From: Tetraselmis striata
Lineage: Eukaryota > Chlorophyta > Chlorodendrophyceae > Chlorodendrales > Chlorodendraceae
Direction of reading: 5' to 3'
Length of the DNA stretch: 64,000 nt
Assembly: GCA_006384855.1 (NCBI GenBank)
Contig: VCJN01002219.1
Coordinates: 1-64,000 of the forward strand
Below are positions 1 through 10,770 of the stretch, piece by piece. Position 1 is the stretch's first letter; the number at the start of each line of letters is the position of its first letter. A model generated the notes under the pieces. It worked only from the letters and a program-made list of their open reading frames with translations. It had not been told where the DNA came from and did not search any database. The position numbers and the translations under genes are program-made.

Positions 1-1490
1 GGGAAGTAGTCCAGCACATGTTCGTTTCGGAAGTATTTGTTCCGAAAGTTCCAGCAGCTGAGCCGCGGCCACGAGCCACCCCGCGAGGCGGAGGGGTGAG
101 TGAGCCTGTTGACTCACCGTGTCGTTGGCGTTGGGGGGGTAGTCACGGCCGGATGCGTTTTGTGTACCCGCGCAGGTCGGAAGCTGCAGCGCGCGGCTCG
201 CCTGGGCAGTTGTGCTCTGGGAATGGGGAGCAATAGGCAGGCTTTCCGTAGTCGCGCTGAAGACACCCTTGCAACCTGGACAGCTGTCGCGCATCTTGCC
301 GACTCGGTGACGGCAAGCGACGACATTGTCCCGGTGCGCCCTAGTGATCGCTTAGGTTGCTCAAATTGCCTTCCAGTGCTTCCACTGGGGAAGTGCGCTA
401 GTTGAATGGGTGGAGGTGGCACAGGTCTCGACAGCTAGCGTCGCGCTCTTCTGTTGACAGGTGTCTGGAAATGAATACTGGTGGGCGTGCCCTTGGGTTG
501 AAGTTTTACTGGCCTGGCGTAGCAGTTCTACACCTGGTTTTAATACGAGTATGGGATAAAGTACAGGTACCAATAGGTCCTGGTTGTAGTGCGCATTTGT
601 TTAAGCCCTGATAAGTAAAAAGATTAAGTACAGGTACCAGCAATAGGCGGTTGCGACCATTTTAATACTGTAGTACTGTACTGCGCGGTGGAGAAGCAGG
701 TGCCCAGGAATGCCAACGGGCCGCCGCCAGGCATATGACTGCAACGTGCTGATACGGGCTGCGGGGCCTGCGGCAGACGACGATATGCGCTGTTGCTGGC
801 GGCGGGGCGGATGACGGCCCTGATTTGCTGCAGCTGATCCTCGTACGCCTTGTATAAACCATGGACACGCTTCGTATTTTATTTAGCGTGTCCGTGGGAA
901 AAATCGTGTCCAAAAATAGAATAATACTTTATATGGGTACTTGTAGTAGTTGTCGGTGCCAGATGTGGTGCGCGCGTCGGGGACCTTTCATCCGCCTCGC
1001 GGCGCCGTCTGGCTACCTACACCAGTACGCCCGCATGAGGCCGCCAGTTCAACGGTGCAGTCGTGGGCGGAACGTAACTCCCCGTGACCCCCCGCCCCCA
1101 GCTACTTGATCTTGCACGGTCTCACCTCGACTCGCTGGCGAAGTGTGAGTGCGAGTGCTGGATCTGCCGCTCACGGCGCTGCTGACCTAGCGGTTGTGTC
1201 CTGGCTCCCCCGGCCTGGCGTAGGGCGCGATGCTACACGGAGGCATCTTGACCCCCTCCGCCCCCCGCCCCCCCTCCCCCCCCCCCCCCCCCCCCCCCCT
1301 CCCCCCCCCCCCCCTCCCCCCCCCCCCCCCCCCCCCCCCCCCCGGCTCCGCGCCCCCCCCCCCCAGATCAACACAGCATGTCTACGCGGCTGCACGTTTG
1401 CGTGCCCCGCTGCGCCCCCTCCCCCTCCCGCCCCTCGGCAGCAACGATGCGGCAGCGACTGTGGTTCCTGGCCACAATCGCCACGCACCG
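1..1490. other. Intergenic stretch, no gene recognised
   Basis: Short frames occur on both strands but none has family motifs, codon bias or credible splice structure. A segment with the wording GTACAGGTACCA occurs twice near 560 and 630. From about 1257 to 1343 the + strand is almost pure C with a few T and G; the proline or glycine-only frames across it are composition artefacts. Confidence 0.6.
1257..1343. repeat. C homopolymer-rich tract
   Basis: Nearly uninterrupted C on the + strand for about 87 bases with scattered T and G. It is the longest of some twenty-five C or G runs in the window. Most of the others lie in introns of the NEK10-like and SR-like genes; this one is not in a recognised gene. 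Confidence 0.9.
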
Positions 1491-1492
1491 TG

Positions 1493-1622
1493 GAACCCTT
1501 GCAGCGTCTCTACGACGGCCGTTTAGGCAGCGTTTAGGTAGCCATGGGTACCTGTAGGCAACGCTCCGTTGTACCCAACAAGCAATTGCCGACGCACTCT
1601 GCAAGACCATTTAAATGCCAGT
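1493..1622 (+). repeat. Dispersed repeat R1, copy 1
   Basis: About 125 bp that matches 58661-58785 in the same orientation, with shared stretches such as GCGTCTCTACGACGGCCGTT and ACGCTCCGT. Similarity is interrupted by small indels, so the copies are old. Neither copy has a recognised coding frame. Confidence 0.65.
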
Positions 1623-1629
1623 GACGCAA

Positions 1630-2010
1630 TTTCCAACACTGTTGGATTACAATTACATGAGCTAGCTCCATGTGAGGAGATAAATAAACAAATAAACAAA
1701 ACAATACACCACACAAACAGTGAAAACAAACAAAACATACAAACCGACAAAACAAACAAAAATATACTACCTGAAAACAGAAAACACATGAAACAAAACA
1801 TTACTGATAACAACAATGAGAGACCGCGGTTGACAACACAGCAAGCCCTAAACCAACCTTCCGCGCTTTACTGTAAGGAGGTAGCTTTTGATAGCCGTGC
1901 ACTATCAAAAGCGCGGAGGATCCGTGGATGACACACTGCGAGAGTGTATCGTATATATATCGTGAGAATATCTCCTCACACTCCAGAAGGCGATATCAGA
2001 AACTCACCAA
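1630..2010. other. A-rich spacer with a short hairpin
   Basis: An A- and AC-rich stretch (about 1680-1815) stands out from the GC-rich surroundings. A 15-base word, AATTACATGAGCTAG, at 1651-1665 recurs at 28276-28290 and inverted at 29578-29592. CTTTTGATAG and CTATCAAAAG around 1888-1913 can form a 10-bp hairpin. No gene is seen. Confidence 0.5.
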
Positions 2011-2164
2011 AAAAGGACATTTCAAAGTTGAGTCTGGTTTTGCCAAAAAGGTCTCGCAGGCTTTTTTTACACGGACAAGAGCCGGAATTGGCAGGAAGGT
2101 AAAGTGAAACCGTGGAGGGAAAACGGAGTCAGGGAGGGCGCTGCATGTACCGCAGCGAAAACGA

Positions 2165-2335
2165 GAAGATGGCAGGCTCAGCTGTTATGGCTGCTTTTAT
2201 GTCTACTCGTGCTGCACCCAAAAAGGGCGCAACAACAGGTGCCTGGTTCTGGTACCACTGAGCAGCACTTGTAGCCGAAAAGCGGTTAGGTCAAGGGAGG
2301 AAACCCCATAAACTAGTTTAGATCATTTCAAAGTC
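2165..2335 (+). repeat. Terminal repeat of the YR element (3' side)
   Basis: It matches 12483-12640 in the same orientation and 24720-24880 in the opposite one, sharing words such as TTTTATGTCTACTCGTGCTG and GAAAAGCGGTTAGG. A short flanking segment around GTCTGGTTTTGCC occurs on both sides of it (about 2030 and 2340), so this end is itself composite. Confidence 0.75.
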
Positions 2336-2519
2336 GAGTCTGGTTTTGCCAGTCATGAGCGAACGGAGAGAGCGGTGGATTGACGGAGAAGGGGTAGCGC
2401 CAGGTCATGAAGGAGGCACCGGGAAGGCCACCGCTGCGGAGTCATGTTGGACTTGGAAGTGGCGGAGGGGCGCAATGTGGCCAAAGAAGAACCATGCGCC
2501 AGATGAAGGAACTAAGAAC

Positions 2520-3409
2520 GTTGGGGTCGATGTAGTCTAGAACGGCGTCGGAGTTAGTGATCCAGCCGCCTTGGTAGCGAATGTGGGACAACGGAGCTCC
2601 GATGGCGTTAGCGGCATACGCTGCTCCCTTGCGAAGGATGTGTGAGGTCCGGGAAGTCCCGGCGGGAGGGGCAGCACCGACAACACGAACGGTTGCACAC
2701 AGTCAGTCCGACATTGTAGCGGCGGTCCAAGAGTTGGACTGCTCGCTCGGGGTGACCGCCTAGAAGTTTGTTTCAGCCAAGGCAACATGAACCAAGGGGA
2801 CATACTGTACGTAGTCGATGAAGTGGCTGGTAGGTCCAGGAGGTGTGCAACTCGAGGGTGCTATGACACTGGAAGGAGAAGCACGCACAGGTCGTCGGGA
2901 CCTCGTCGGCCAGCGCGACCTTTCTCGTGGTACACCTTCAGGGCAATGTTGTAATCGTCGACACGCACACCCCGCACTCGGCAGGACACGCCAGTAAGTC
3001 CCCTGGCAAAGAACATGAAGTTGACAACCGATGCCACGAGGGCTCGGAATTCGTACTGGTACTCTTTGGTGGGGGCAGACACAATCAACTCGGCCCGCTC
3101 GACGAAGCTGTAGGCCACACCAGCATACAGAGGGACTCGCAAAGGGGCGGCTTCCAGACAGCGCTGCCGTAGCATCAGCCCACGCCTAGCTGCAGTAAGG
3201 TGTAGGCTGTCCTTGGCGATCGAGTCCAGGTTGTGCAGCTCGAAGAACGTGTTGATTGCAGACAGGTAGGGCTGCGGCGACTTAGCCCCAATGTGTCCCC
3301 GCTCCCCAATCCAGGCAACGTACCGGAGGACAGTAGCAGTGGTCGCCTCCAGTTGGCTGATGTTCTCGGAGTCGTGGCAGAACTCCGCGAACTGGGAGAG
3401 TATGCCGGC
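2520..3409 (-). pseudogene. Tyrosine recombinase region of YR copy 1 (fossil)
   Basis: The minus-strand translation between 3436 and 2861 has the helical character of a phage-integrase-like core-binding domain. Further downstream, at about 2700-2560, it shows the Lys-Gly-Ala-Ala ... Gly-Gly-Trp ... Tyr ending typical of DIRS/Crypton-type tyrosine recombinases. The upstream edge is cut by the Gypsy 5' LTR at 3410. Such enzymes join element ends to the target by a tyrosine-DNA intermediate. The copy is broken. Confidence 0.65.
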
Positions 3410-3822
3410 TGTTATACTCCATTTCCCTATAGCCATAATGTTCTGCTATACTAGCAGGTATAACTCCCCGCAAAGGTAGTACGACTACGCATCCGCGGAG
3501 TCGCTGTACATATTAGTATTGCGGGCGTACATATTAGTAGTATAAGGCCGAAGACTGTTCTGGAATTCTCTAGAGTTCTCTGACTCAAGCCTTACGTGGC
3601 TAACACAGCACGGGTATTCCATGACACCCGGCTAACATAGCACAGGTATGACTATGACCTCGGCGGGTATAAATACCGCCTCGGACAAGTCTACTAGGTA
3701 GAATTCAGAGACAGAACTATAACCCAGGAACCCCTGTAACCAGAAGAGATTGGCCATACTTTCTAAATCCTTCCGCTGCATCCTAAAGGGCCCAAAGAAC
3801 AGGCTTAAGCTAGAGCCTAACA
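3410..3822 (+). repeat. 5' LTR of the Gypsy element
   Basis: 413 bp, starts TGTTATACTCC and ends GCCTAACA, matching the 3' LTR over its whole length as far as can be read. A TATA-like GGTATAAATACC lies about 255 bp in. The LTR cuts the flanking YR reading frame. Confidence 0.95.
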
Positions 3823-3824
3823 CT

Positions 3825-3840
3825 TGGTTTCGGAGCTTAG
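3825..3840 (+). other. Primer-binding-like site
   Basis: TGGTTTCGGAGC begins two bases after the 5' LTR. It resembles the TGGTATCAGAGC complement of the initiator-Met tRNA 3' end used by many Gypsy and Copia elements (10 of 12 bases). Confidence 0.65.
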
Positions 3841-3861
3841 ACAGCGGTAAGCGACGTAAAG

Positions 3862-5691
3862 ATGGCTACACCAGGAGAGACACCACCTGAGGATAGCGGA
3901 AGCTTTCCGGTAGCGGCCACTGCCGGCGAAGCACAGCCGATTCCGCTCGAAGGAGGTCAAGAGGGCACGCAACCGACCCTCGCAACCATGATGAGCATGC
4001 TTCAACGATTAGCCGACCGAGTCGAGACTATGTCGACGGAGCAAGCAAGGATGCAAGATGTAGCGCAAGCTACAACGGCGGCAACGGCGGAGATTCGCCG
4101 CTTGTGTGACAATTATACGAGTACGATATACTACGAGTTAGTACCTGTGTGTACTAGTACAATGTGTACCTGGGACTACGAGTATGTGTACTGTATAATG
4201 AGTGTGACAATTATACGAGTACGATATACTACGAGTTAGTACCTGTGTGTACTAGTACAATGTGTACCTGAGACTACGAGTATATGTACTGTATAATGCT
4301 GCCGTGTGGTAAGCGTTGTGCTTCGGAGCCGGATTGATACCGCCTCAATTGTTACAAGGCGCCAGCATCCTGATGTAAGGTTCACCAGTTCGAACCCCGC
4401 TGATGTCGAGAATTGAATTCTCGCAGGGGGGGGCGGAATGTAGTGTGACAATTATACGAGTACGATATACTACGAGTTAGTACCTGTGTGTACTAGTACA
4501 ATGTGTACCTGGGACTACGAGTATGTGTACTGTATAATGAGTGTGACAATTATACGAGTACGATATACTACGAGTTAGTACCTGTGTGTACTAGTACAAT
4601 GTGTACCTGAGACTACGAGTATATGTACTGTATAATGCTGCCGTGTGGTAAGCGTTGTGTTAAACAATGATTGTATTCTAAAAAACACTGTAGCCCCTCG
4701 CCGTTGCACCACCACTGCACACCCACCTTTGTTTGTCCCTGCGGTCTCTACCATGTTGAGACTGTCGCACTTGGACGAGTACGTGCGACAAGGCTTCAGT
4801 CATTTCGACGACCGAGTGAACCGGAGCCGAGTTGTAGAGCAGCAGATGCGAGACCAGCTTCGTTCTGCCCGGACCAGCGACATGCCTGGGCTCATGCCGA
4901 GCGATGTGAAACCAGCGAAGATCGAGAAGCTATCGACTACGAATATCGACGAGCTACGGAACTGGTTTCGTCATGCACGGGGCTACCTAAAATATCACAA
5001 CGTAAACCCGGAGGAACCTCGTAGCGTGTACTGGGCATCTGGCTATTTTCACGGACCCGTATCCAAGTGGTGGTACGCGCAAGTGGCGAGTACGCAGGAC
5101 GAAATTGGCGGCGGTTTTACCGGTATTACGCACATGGAGGCGGCACTAATCACCGAATTCTGTGGACGTACACCGGCGAAGCAAGCTCGTATCAATCTGG
5201 ATCGCGCGACACAGCGGACTACAGTACAGAAGTACGCGAATTATTTCCGCGAGCAACTACTGGAGTTACCACATCGTCACGAGGAAGATAATGTACATGA
5301 CTTCCAGCGCGGACTGAAACCCCATATTCGAAAGGAAGTTGCCCTGAAAAACCCTAAGACCCTGGCAGAAGCTGTACAGGCAGCTCTGGCTGTTGAAGCT
5401 GCGGAGCGGGAGACAGATGTGCACCGCGAGATCCGTCGCGAGCGCCTAAACATCATGGACGACGATGGCGACGACGACGAGCAGTACTACAGCAGTGCTG
5501 AGGGTGAGGCTACAGAACAAGAAGACGACCTGTTGATGGCGCGGCGATTGACCGAGGAGGAGTTTGAGAGATTTAAGAAGGAAGGTCGCTGCTTTATCTG
5601 CAGGGCGAAAGGTCATGTTGCGTCCGCGTGCCCGAGCAAGAAGAAGAAGATTTCTGAACATCGACCCAGAAAGACCCGGCCGGGAAACTAA
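3862..5691 (+). CDS. gag region of the Gypsy element (fossil entry)
   Basis: The capsid/nucleocapsid region. A short N-terminal part (from 3862) is separated by an internal repeat array (about 4104-4660) from the main part, which runs to 5691. The main part has the Gypsy capsid-like helical region (Retrotrans_gag type), an acidic linker and one CCHC zinc knuckle close to the C-terminus followed by a Lys/Arg-rich tail. The pol frame begins about 140 bp after it. Confidence 0.8.
4104..4660 (+). repeat. Nested repeat array within the Gypsy gag region
   Basis: A unit of about 97 bp beginning GTGTGACAATTATACGAG occurs four times (about 4104, 4202, 4443, 4540). The first pair plus a tRNA-like segment forms a block of about 337 bp that is partly repeated from 4441. 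Both halves end with CGTGTGGTAAGCGTTGTG. It looks like a short interspersed element, or its tandem copies, inserted into the element. Confidence 0.75.
4298..4440 (+). repeat. tRNA-derived SINE-like segment
   Basis: It contains an A-box-like GTGTGGTAAGCG and, some 90 bp on, a B-box-like GTTCGAACCCC, the two internal promoter boxes of RNA polymerase III. It ends with a perfect hairpin, CGAGAATTGAATTCTCG. The spacing is longer than in a simple tRNA, so a SINE head is more likely than a functional tRNA gene. Confidence 0.45.
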
Positions 5692-5831
5692 GACGTGAGT
5701 CGGCCGCGCGCGGCGCGCGACAGGGTGAAGGACTGTCCCCTAAAACGGCTCGCGAGACTACAGAAGTACAGCCCTCGTATCCTCGAACGACACTGAGGCC
5801 TGATTTCCTCCACAAGGATTTCAGCGACTGG

Positions 5832-8800
5832 ATGGTACATCGCGAATTATTTCACGAGTACACGAAGAAATACGGACCCTGCGACCTGGACGGAGCTTGC
5901 GATAATGACGGCCTGAATTCTCAAGTTTCTGGTAGTTTTTGCTGTCCGACGCGCCCATTTCAGGAACAGGATCTCGGAGAATATCGGCGTATTTGGCTAA
6001 ATGCCCCGTATGACCGAATTGAAGAATTTTTGGGCCACTACCTTCGACAGAAGTTATTGCATCCGCATCTACGAGCAATTATTGTGGTCCCAAAATGGTC
6101 GCGTAAGCCGTGGTTTCGACTACTTAGAAATTTTCGTCTGGTGGATGAGTTGCCAGCGGAGACTTCTGTGTTTACGTGTCCAACGAACGATGGCATAGAA
6201 GGTGCGAGACAAGATGTTGGCCCCACTCGATGGGCGACACAGATCTACGCTGACGATGGCGCCGGCGTACGGTTTCTACCGCAGCACCTGAGAACCCCAC
6301 CGAAGCCTGAGTGGACGCACTCGAAGGTTCTAGTAACCGATGGAAGACGAGTGCTTCTGACTGTAGAAGACAGCGGACTGATTTGGTTTCCGGAAGGCAA
6401 GCGCGGCGACACGGACGCGACGCCGGAGACAACAGCAGTACGACGATTACTCGAGCAAACTGGGTACCGGGTACAGGAGAGCAATCTACGGTACCTCGGC
6501 ACTCAGCGGACGGGAGACAACCGGTGTCCTGTATACCTGTATCGCGCTCGTCGTAATACTGTACCTACGAAGACCCCTTTGAACCGTGCACTATGGACAA
6601 CCTGGAAGAAATTATTGGAGGCACGAAGTACGGGTTATCTGGAGACGGAGACAGTACGCTACCCACTACGGTACGAAAGCTTCGGCGAACAAATTGATGA
6701 ATATGTCAACCGTAACGTCCGACTACCTGGCGAAGACTCCACATCGCGTTTGTGCAACGTATCTTCACCGAGTGGTACCCGACTGCTGACTATTACTGGC
6801 GAATTGCGAGGACGACACTGTAAAATACTGGTGGACTCTGGTGCAACCGAAAATTTTGCGAGTACCGAATGGGTGCAATTGCATCAGTGCCCTACAGTAT
6901 CCGGAGGAAAACACCGTATAAAACTGGCGAACGGCAGTATGAGTACCAGTACCAAACGGCTGAGGAGCGAAGTACTTACCGTAGGAGCTTTCGACTATAA
7001 ATTGGACGCTATAGTTACAGACCTGGAGAAATTCGACATTATTCTCGGACAACCTTGGCTGGAAACAGTTAATCCTGACATCGACTGGACTGCTAAAATT
7101 ATTAAACACCGGAAGACTGGACAACACATTGCTACAGCGGAACAGTATACAGTACCTACGACGGTTTACCACCTGGACGCGGCTAAGATGGCGAAGGAGC
7201 TGAGGAAGAGTCGCGGCGAGGAACTGTTTGCTGTTGCGGTACGCGAGGTGTTCGATGCGGTAGCTGAGCTGCGCACGGACCAGTCGACCGAGTGGACCGA
7301 GGAGCTCAAGGAGTCCCTTATGGAGTTTGCAGACATCATCGCGGAGCCTACTGACCTGCCACCGGAGCGCGAGTTCGACTTTGAGATCAACCTGGAGAGT
7401 GATGAACCCCCCAAGGAACGAACGTACCGTATGTCACCAGCGGAGTTGCAAGAGGTACGGTCACAACTGGAGGAATTGTTGGCAAAAGGGTGGATTCGTC
7501 CGTCCAAGTCAAACTACGGCGCCCCAATTTTATTTGTGCGTAAGAAAGACGGCACTCTGCGTATGTGTGTGGACTACCGCAAATTGAATGACCTTACGAA
7601 GAAAGACCGGACCCCGCTTCCTCGTATCGACGAATTATTGGACTCATTGCATGGTGCGACTATTTTCAGTACTCTGGACCTGTACAAAGGCTACCATCAA
7701 GTACGAATTAAACCGGAAGACATCCACAAAACAGCGTTCCGGACACACTATGGACTCTACGAATACTGTGTGTTACCTTTCGGCTTGACAAACGCCCCAG
7801 CTGGATTCCAGACTATGATGAACCGTGTTTTGAGCCCATATCTCGGCAAATTCTGCGTGGTATACCTGGACGACGTGCTGATCTACAGCAAGACAGCTGA
7901 AGAGCATCTCGAGCACATCAGATTGGTGCTAAGGGAGTTGCAACGACACCACTTGCATATCAAGCTGTCGAAGTGTTCGTTCGGCAGTACTAGCGTGGAG
8001 TTTTTGGGCCATATCGTCGAAGCAGGACAGATCAAGATGGACCCCCGGAAGGTGGAAGCAGTTCAACAGTGGCCCGTGCCGAAGACAGTAAAGGACGTAC
8101 GAGGTTTTCTCGGCCTTGCTGGCTATTACCGCAAGTTCATCCATAACTTCGCGGCTATTGCGGCGCCACTACATGACCTGACGAAGAATCAACCGGAGTT
8201 TGTGTGGACGCCTCGTGCTGATGCAGCGTTTCGTGCATTAAAGGACGCAATGGTACGAGCACCTGTACTGAGTATACCGGACACATCTGCGGACGCCCGT
8301 TACACATTGTACACAGATGCTTCTGGATTTGCAGTGGGAGCTGTGCTGCTGCAAGATCAAGGCTCAGGACTTCGACCTGTCGCGTACCATGCACGCAAGA
8401 TGAACAAACACGAAGTTCACTACCCGGTACATGAGCAAGAGTTGTTAGCGGTTCGTGATGCACTCATCAAGTTCCGATGCTACCTTGATGGAGCGGCGGG
8501 CTTTACGGTCATCACCGACCATGACACGCTACGGCACTTCTTTCGCCAACGCGATTTGTCGACGCGGCAAGTACGATGGCTGCAAGTGTTTGCGCCTTAC
8601 CAACGACATATGGACATCGTCTACAAGCGAGGAGCTGCCAATCATGCGGACGCCCTCTCTCGGCGACCCGACTTGAAGGATGCGCTACAGAAGCTAGATC
8701 TGCTGAACAACTGGTCAGAAGACGAGGCTGACTGCGAAATAAATTCAGTTTTATTTGCTATGGAGTCGCGACTACAAGCGGACAACAAGTTTTACGACGA

Positions 8801-10277
8801 AATCAAGACCGCATATGACTCCGACGAGTACCTGAAATCGCGGAAAGCTTTACCATCCTGGCTAGTACGTCACAGTAATGGTCTACTGTACGCCTACGGC
8901 TCACGACTTTACGTACCAAATGTGGCGGACCTGCGACAACGAGCACTGTACGAACTACATGACGCGCCTACTGCTGGACACCCAGGAGGACGACGACTAC
9001 TGGCGCGTACTGTGGAACTGTACTGGTGGCCCCGTATGAAACAGACTGTCACTAACTACGTGCGACGCTGCCCTACCTGTCAACGTACTAAGGCGGCCCG
9101 GCATAAGCCATACGGCTTACTTCAGCCTCATGACGTACCGTCACGACCATTTGAGGTAATATCCCTGGATTTAATCACAGATCTTCCGGAGTGCCAGGGG
9201 TATGACTCAGTAGTGATTTTCGTATGTCTACTGTCAAAGCGAGTAATTGTTGAGCCAACTACGAAGACAGTTACTGCTGAAGGCCTGGCGGAGATTATGC
9301 ATCGCTCAGTTTTTCGTCATTTCGGCCTACCGGCTAAACTCATCTCTTACCGAGACCCCAGATTTATGTCGGAATTCTGGCAAGATATGTTCAAGACCAT
9401 GGGTACTAAGCTGAACATCTCTACAGCTTTTCATCCAGCAACCGATGGCCAGACGGAACGCACTAACCAAACTTGGGAGCAAGTGCTACGCTGCTACGTG
9501 CACCCCCTGCACGATGACTGGGTCAACCACCTCACCAACGTGGAGTTTGCGATCAACGCTGCTCAGTCGACTTCGACTACTATGTCCCCTTTCAAGGCGA
9601 CTTTGGGATTCGAGCCGACTACACCTGCTACTACTCAACTCGCAACCGAGCCGACTCGAGCTCTTCCGGAACACGTCAAGTATGTACAGGAGCTTCATCG
9701 CTTCGCGCATGATTGCGTACTGGAGGCTCAAACTCGTATGCAGACTGCAGCTAATCGTAAACGACTACCCGTACCATTCAAGACCGGCGACAGAGTTAAG
9801 CTGAAAGCGTCTCATCTGAAGTTTATTCAGCAACCCTGTGCTAAGCTACGCGATCGCTACGTGGGCCCCTTCGTCATTACAGAACAGATCTCGCCAGTTG
9901 CTTTCCGATTGCAACTACCTGCGGGCGTACGAGTCCACGACGTGGTGCACGCGAGTATGCTGGAAAAGTGGTATGACGACCCTGACCAACCGGCGAAGTC
10001 TGAACGAGTACCGATTGTCCACGACGCAAACCGATTCCATGTTCAGGACATACTCGATGTTGCCTTCAACAACAATGGCACTGGACTACTGTTTCGAGTG
10101 CGATGGGCGTTCCCGTACAACGTACCAAGCGAAGACACCTGGGAGCCCCTACGCGGAGTCAAGCACCTGGACATTTTCCGGTCGTTCTTACTGTCTAAAC
10201 CATACCGACAGTTTACTGAGAGCCCAGACTTCATTCGGTTCCGGAATCGCTACCCAAGCCGAGTACCTTCCGCCTGA
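5832..10277 (+). CDS. Gypsy pol polyprotein with extra N-terminal domains (fossil entry)
   Basis: One frame of 1481 residues. In order: a domain resembling the Dam-like adenine methyltransferase carried by some DIRS and Gypsy elements (about residues 1-120, with an Asn-Ala-Pro-Tyr motif at the usual DPPY place); a Nudix-like domain (about 155-240); a retropepsin-type aspartic protease (about 310-410); reverse transcriptase (about 540-720); RNase H (about 810-930); a zinc-binding plus catalytic-core integrase (about 1030-1300); and a C-terminal chromodomain (about 1400-1460). Protease through chromodomain is the standard chromovirus order. The first two domains are unusual and their assignments are less certain. 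No internal stop is present. Confidence 0.9.
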   Translation: MVHRELFHEYTKKYGPCDLDGACDNDGLNSQVSGSFCCPTRPFQEQDLGEYRRIWLNAPYDRIEEFLGHYLRQKLLHPHLRAIIVVPKWSRKPWFRLLRNFRLVDELPAETSVFTCPTNDGIEGARQDVGPTRWATQIYADDGAGVRFLPQHLRTPPKPEWTHSKVLVTDGRRVLLTVEDSGLIWFPEGKRGDTDATPETTAVRRLLEQTGYRVQESNLRYLGTQRTGDNRCPVYLYRARRNTVPTKTPLNRALWTTWKKLLEARSTGYLETETVRYPLRYESFGEQIDEYVNRNVRLPGEDSTSRLCNVSSPSGTRLLTITGELRGRHCKILVDSGATENFASTEWVQLHQCPTVSGGKHRIKLANGSMSTSTKRLRSEVLTVGAFDYKLDAIVTDLEKFDIILGQPWLETVNPDIDWTAKIIKHRKTGQHIATAEQYTVPTTVYHLDAAKMAKELRKSRGEELFAVAVREVFDAVAELRTDQSTEWTEELKESLMEFADIIAEPTDLPPEREFDFEINLESDEPPKERTYRMSPAELQEVRSQLEELLAKGWIRPSKSNYGAPILFVRKKDGTLRMCVDYRKLNDLTKKDRTPLPRIDELLDSLHGATIFSTLDLYKGYHQVRIKPEDIHKTAFRTHYGLYEYCVLPFGLTNAPAGFQTMMNRVLSPYLGKFCVVYLDDVLIYSKTAEEHLEHIRLVLRELQRHHLHIKLSKCSFGSTSVEFLGHIVEAGQIKMDPRKVEAVQQWPVPKTVKDVRGFLGLAGYYRKFIHNFAAIAAPLHDLTKNQPEFVWTPRADAAFRALKDAMVRAPVLSIPDTSADARYTLYTDASGFAVGAVLLQDQGSGLRPVAYHARKMNKHEVHYPVHEQELLAVRDALIKFRCYLDGAAGFTVITDHDTLRHFFRQRDLSTRQVRWLQVFAPYQRHMDIVYKRGAANHADALSRRPDLKDALQKLDLLNNWSEDEADCEINSVLFAMESRLQADNKFYDEIKTAYDSDEYLKSRKALPSWLVRHSNGLLYAYGSRLYVPNVADLRQRALYELHDAPTAGHPGGRRLLARTVELYWWPRMKQTVTNYVRRCPTCQRTKAARHKPYGLLQPHDVPSRPFEVISLDLITDLPECQGYDSVVIFVCLLSKRVIVEPTTKTVTAEGLAEIMHRSVFRHFGLPAKLISYRDPRFMSEFWQDMFKTMGTKLNISTAFHPATDGQTERTNQTWEQVLRCYVHPLHDDWVNHLTNVEFAINAAQSTSTTMSPFKATLGFEPTTPATTQLATEPTRALPEHVKYVQELHRFAHDCVLEAQTRMQTAANRKRLPVPFKTGDRVKLKASHLKFIQQPCAKLRDRYVGPFVITEQISPVAFRLQLPAGVRVHDVVHASMLEKWYDDPDQPAKSERVPIVHDANRFHVQDILDVAFNNNGTGLLFRVRWAFPYNVPSEDTWEPLRGVKHLDIFRSFLLSKPYRQFTESPDFIRFRNRYPSRVPSA

Positions 10278-10344
10278 ACTTCAAAATCAAGACTGTAGTT
10301 TCCTGTAGTTCTGTGACACCTGCACAGCGAGGACGCTTGTGCTT

Positions 10345-10357
10345 AAGGGGGAGAGAG
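10345..10357 (+). other. Polypurine tract
   Basis: AAGGGGGAGAGAG lies directly before the 3' LTR, where plus-strand synthesis is primed in LTR elements. Confidence 0.8.
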
Positions 10358-10770
10358 TGTTATACTCCATTTCCCTATAGCCATAATGTTCTGCTATACT
10401 AGCAGGTATAACTCCCCGCAAAGGTAGTACGACTACGCATCCGCGGAGTCGCTGTACATATTAGTATTGCGGGCGTACATATTAGTAGTATAAGGCCGAA
10501 GACTGTTCTGGAATTCTCTAGAGTTCTCTGACTCAAGCCTTACGTGGCTAACACAGCACGGGTATTCCATGACACCCGGCTAACATAGCACAGGTATGAC
10601 TATGACCTCGGCGGGTATAAATACCGCCTCGGACAAGTCTACTAGGTAGAATTCAGAGACAGAACTATAACCCAGGAACCCCTGTAACCAGAAGAGATTG
10701 GCCATACTTTCTAAATCCTTCCGCTGCATCCTAAAGGGCCCAAAGAACAGGCTTAAGCTAGAGCCTAACA
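10358..10770 (+). repeat. 3' LTR of the Gypsy element
   Basis: 413 bp, the partner of 3410-3822, with no difference seen by eye. It is followed by the CCGGC target duplication and then by the resumed YR element. Confidence 0.95.

Larger units (their letters stand above)
3410..10770 (+). mobile_element. Ty3/Gypsy LTR retrotransposon (chromovirus type), looks nearly whole
   Basis: Two 413-bp LTRs that appear identical (3410-3822 and 10358-10770, beginning TG and ending CA) flank a gag region and a long pol frame. The 5-bp target duplication CCGGC is at 3405-3409 and 10771-10775. A primer-binding-like site and a polypurine tract are in place. Identical LTRs point to a very recent insertion. It sits inside the recombinase region of the older YR element. 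Coding base composition is clearly more AT-rich than the NEK10-like gene. The one irregularity noted is a repeat array lying within the gag region. Confidence 0.95.

Noticed and set aside
1230-1540. Proline- or glycine-only open frames over the C run
   Set aside because: They exist on both strands purely because of the homopolymer and have no flanking coding signal; the same applies to frames over the runs at 30.6, 41.85, 46.9 and 61.6 kb.
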